Below, in pieces: positions 63,241 through 64,000 of a stretch of DNA of 64,000 nt. The translations under genes were made by a program, and so were the position numbers. The stretch's first letter is position 1, and every line of letters starts with the position of its first letter. The DNA comes from Chamaea fasciata (taxonomy: Eukaryota > Chordata > Aves > Passeriformes > Sylviidae): positions 558,001-622,000 of the forward strand of contig JARCOQ010000003.1 of the NCBI GenBank assembly GCA_029207755.1, given 5' to 3'. The notes below the pieces were generated by a model. That model ran no database searches. It was given only the letters and a program-made list of their open reading frames with translations, and was not told the DNA's origin.

Positions 63241-64000
63241 CTGCAGCAACAGCAGCACAAAAACTCTTCAGGCCCCGGGAAGAAAACCCTCACCCCACGC
63301 TCCCTGCCAGACACAGAGCTGCAGGGAAGGAACACTTTGCTGCTCAGTGTCACCTGGTCCACGTGCTGTCCCTTCCCCTGGAGCGGCAACATTCTGCTCC
63401 TTGGTGTGCTTTTTCTACCCCTACCTAAAGCTGCGAGACTCTCACAAAGCAGCAGCCCCAAATAACTGACCCCAGAACAGGGTCCCAGGGAAGAAAAGCA
63501 GTCAAGTTTTAACCTGAATCAGCCCCTCCTCTGCCCCACTTCAGAGCTGCATGAACTCAGGGACAGGACAGGGAAAGCCAGATCTCCTGTGGGGTACACA
63601 ACCAGCAACCTTCCAGCGGCACCCAAGCCTCACTGGGCACTTCCAAGCCATGGCAGCACCTCTTAAATGAGAGAACTGGGCGAGGACCAGCCTCTACCCA
63701 CCAGGGCCAAGCCCTTGGGCACTGGTCTTCTGTGCAAGGGTACATGGGAGGAGATTGTCTGTTCCTCCAAGTGTATCCAGCCAAGGACCTTTCCACTGCA
63801 AAAAGTCAAAGTAAGAAGGAAGCCAGAACCAAGAACATAAAATATCACAAATCTGACTGACAAATGCTAATGGATGCAGTGAGGAGGAACAAATCTGGTC
63901 AGTCATAACAATTAGTAAGGACATCTGGACAACAATTAGTAAGGACATCTGGCATGTAAGAATGATTATTTTTCAGTAAGATTATCTGATTAATTGGAAT
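63241..64000 (-). other. Intron 5' of the first visible CUL7 exon
   Basis: The CUL7 frame opens at 63240 directly after a CTGCAG acceptor, so this is intron (minus sense). No frame here matches the preceding CUL7/CUL9 residues (LLMHML...SAGKMLQALSSHDAG type), so the upstream exons are outside the window. Confidence 0.65.
63907..63952. repeat. Short direct duplication, period 24
   Basis: AACAATTAGTAAGGACATCTGG occurs at 63907 and again at 63931 in AT-richer intronic sequence. Confidence 0.9.

Noticed and set aside
1..64000. Prokaryote-type features (CRISPR arrays, operons, riboswitches) and tRNA/rRNA genes
   Set aside because: None seen. The direct repeats present are minisatellites without spacers, and the spliced genes mark this as vertebrate nuclear DNA.

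Overview
The window looks like bird nuclear DNA. It holds vertebrate multi-exon genes with GT-AG introns, remnants of CR1 LINEs (the dominant avian retrotransposon), a decayed class-I endogenous retrovirus fragment, and a very GC-rich, compact gene of the kind typical of avian microchromosomes. Nothing in the sequence fixes the species.

Layout. 1-2390 is upstream sequence in which I recognise nothing. 2390-3480 is a CpG island with an array of inverted CCAAT boxes; it contains the promoter and first coding exon of a PACS-family gene (+ strand). That gene runs from 3006 to 51164 in 24 coding exons. Joined by their GT-AG junctions they give one uninterrupted 909-residue frame. Intron 1 is about 29.6 kb and mostly featureless, with a CR1 pair (about 16617-16905), a CpG-rich patch (about 27770-28060) and a retroviral pol fossil (about 29405-29760). 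The PACS poly(A) signal is at 51863. On the opposite strand, converging tail to tail with about 200 bp between the two 3' ends, is CUL7, read leftwards from 63240 to 52177 in 28 exons (1757 residues). Its N-terminal exons lie beyond the right edge. 63241-64000 shows no further exon.

Function. The two genes have unrelated roles. PACS proteins are cytosolic adaptors that read phosphorylated acidic clusters in furin and other cargo and steer them between the trans-Golgi, endosomes, ER and mitochondria. CUL7 is an atypical cullin scaffold (CPH, DOC and cullin regions) of the CUL7-FBXW8 ligase and the 3M growth-control complex.

Main points of interest. (1) The PACS protein mixes PACS1-type and PACS2-type residues and sits beside CUL7. 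This is the position expected for a third, ancient PACS paralogue (KLC/PPP2R5 paralogon) that mammals lack. (2) The CUL7 gene keeps an armadillo-like segment that I know from CUL9 but not from human CUL7, yet it ends in the CUL7-type tail with no RING-IBR-RING. (3) There is a candidate 33-nt in-frame cassette exon in PACS, a triplicated splice donor in CUL7, and two striking CUL7 intronic minisatellites (tandem E-box palindromes; a G-rich transcribed strand). Comparisons with human proteins are from memory, not alignment.
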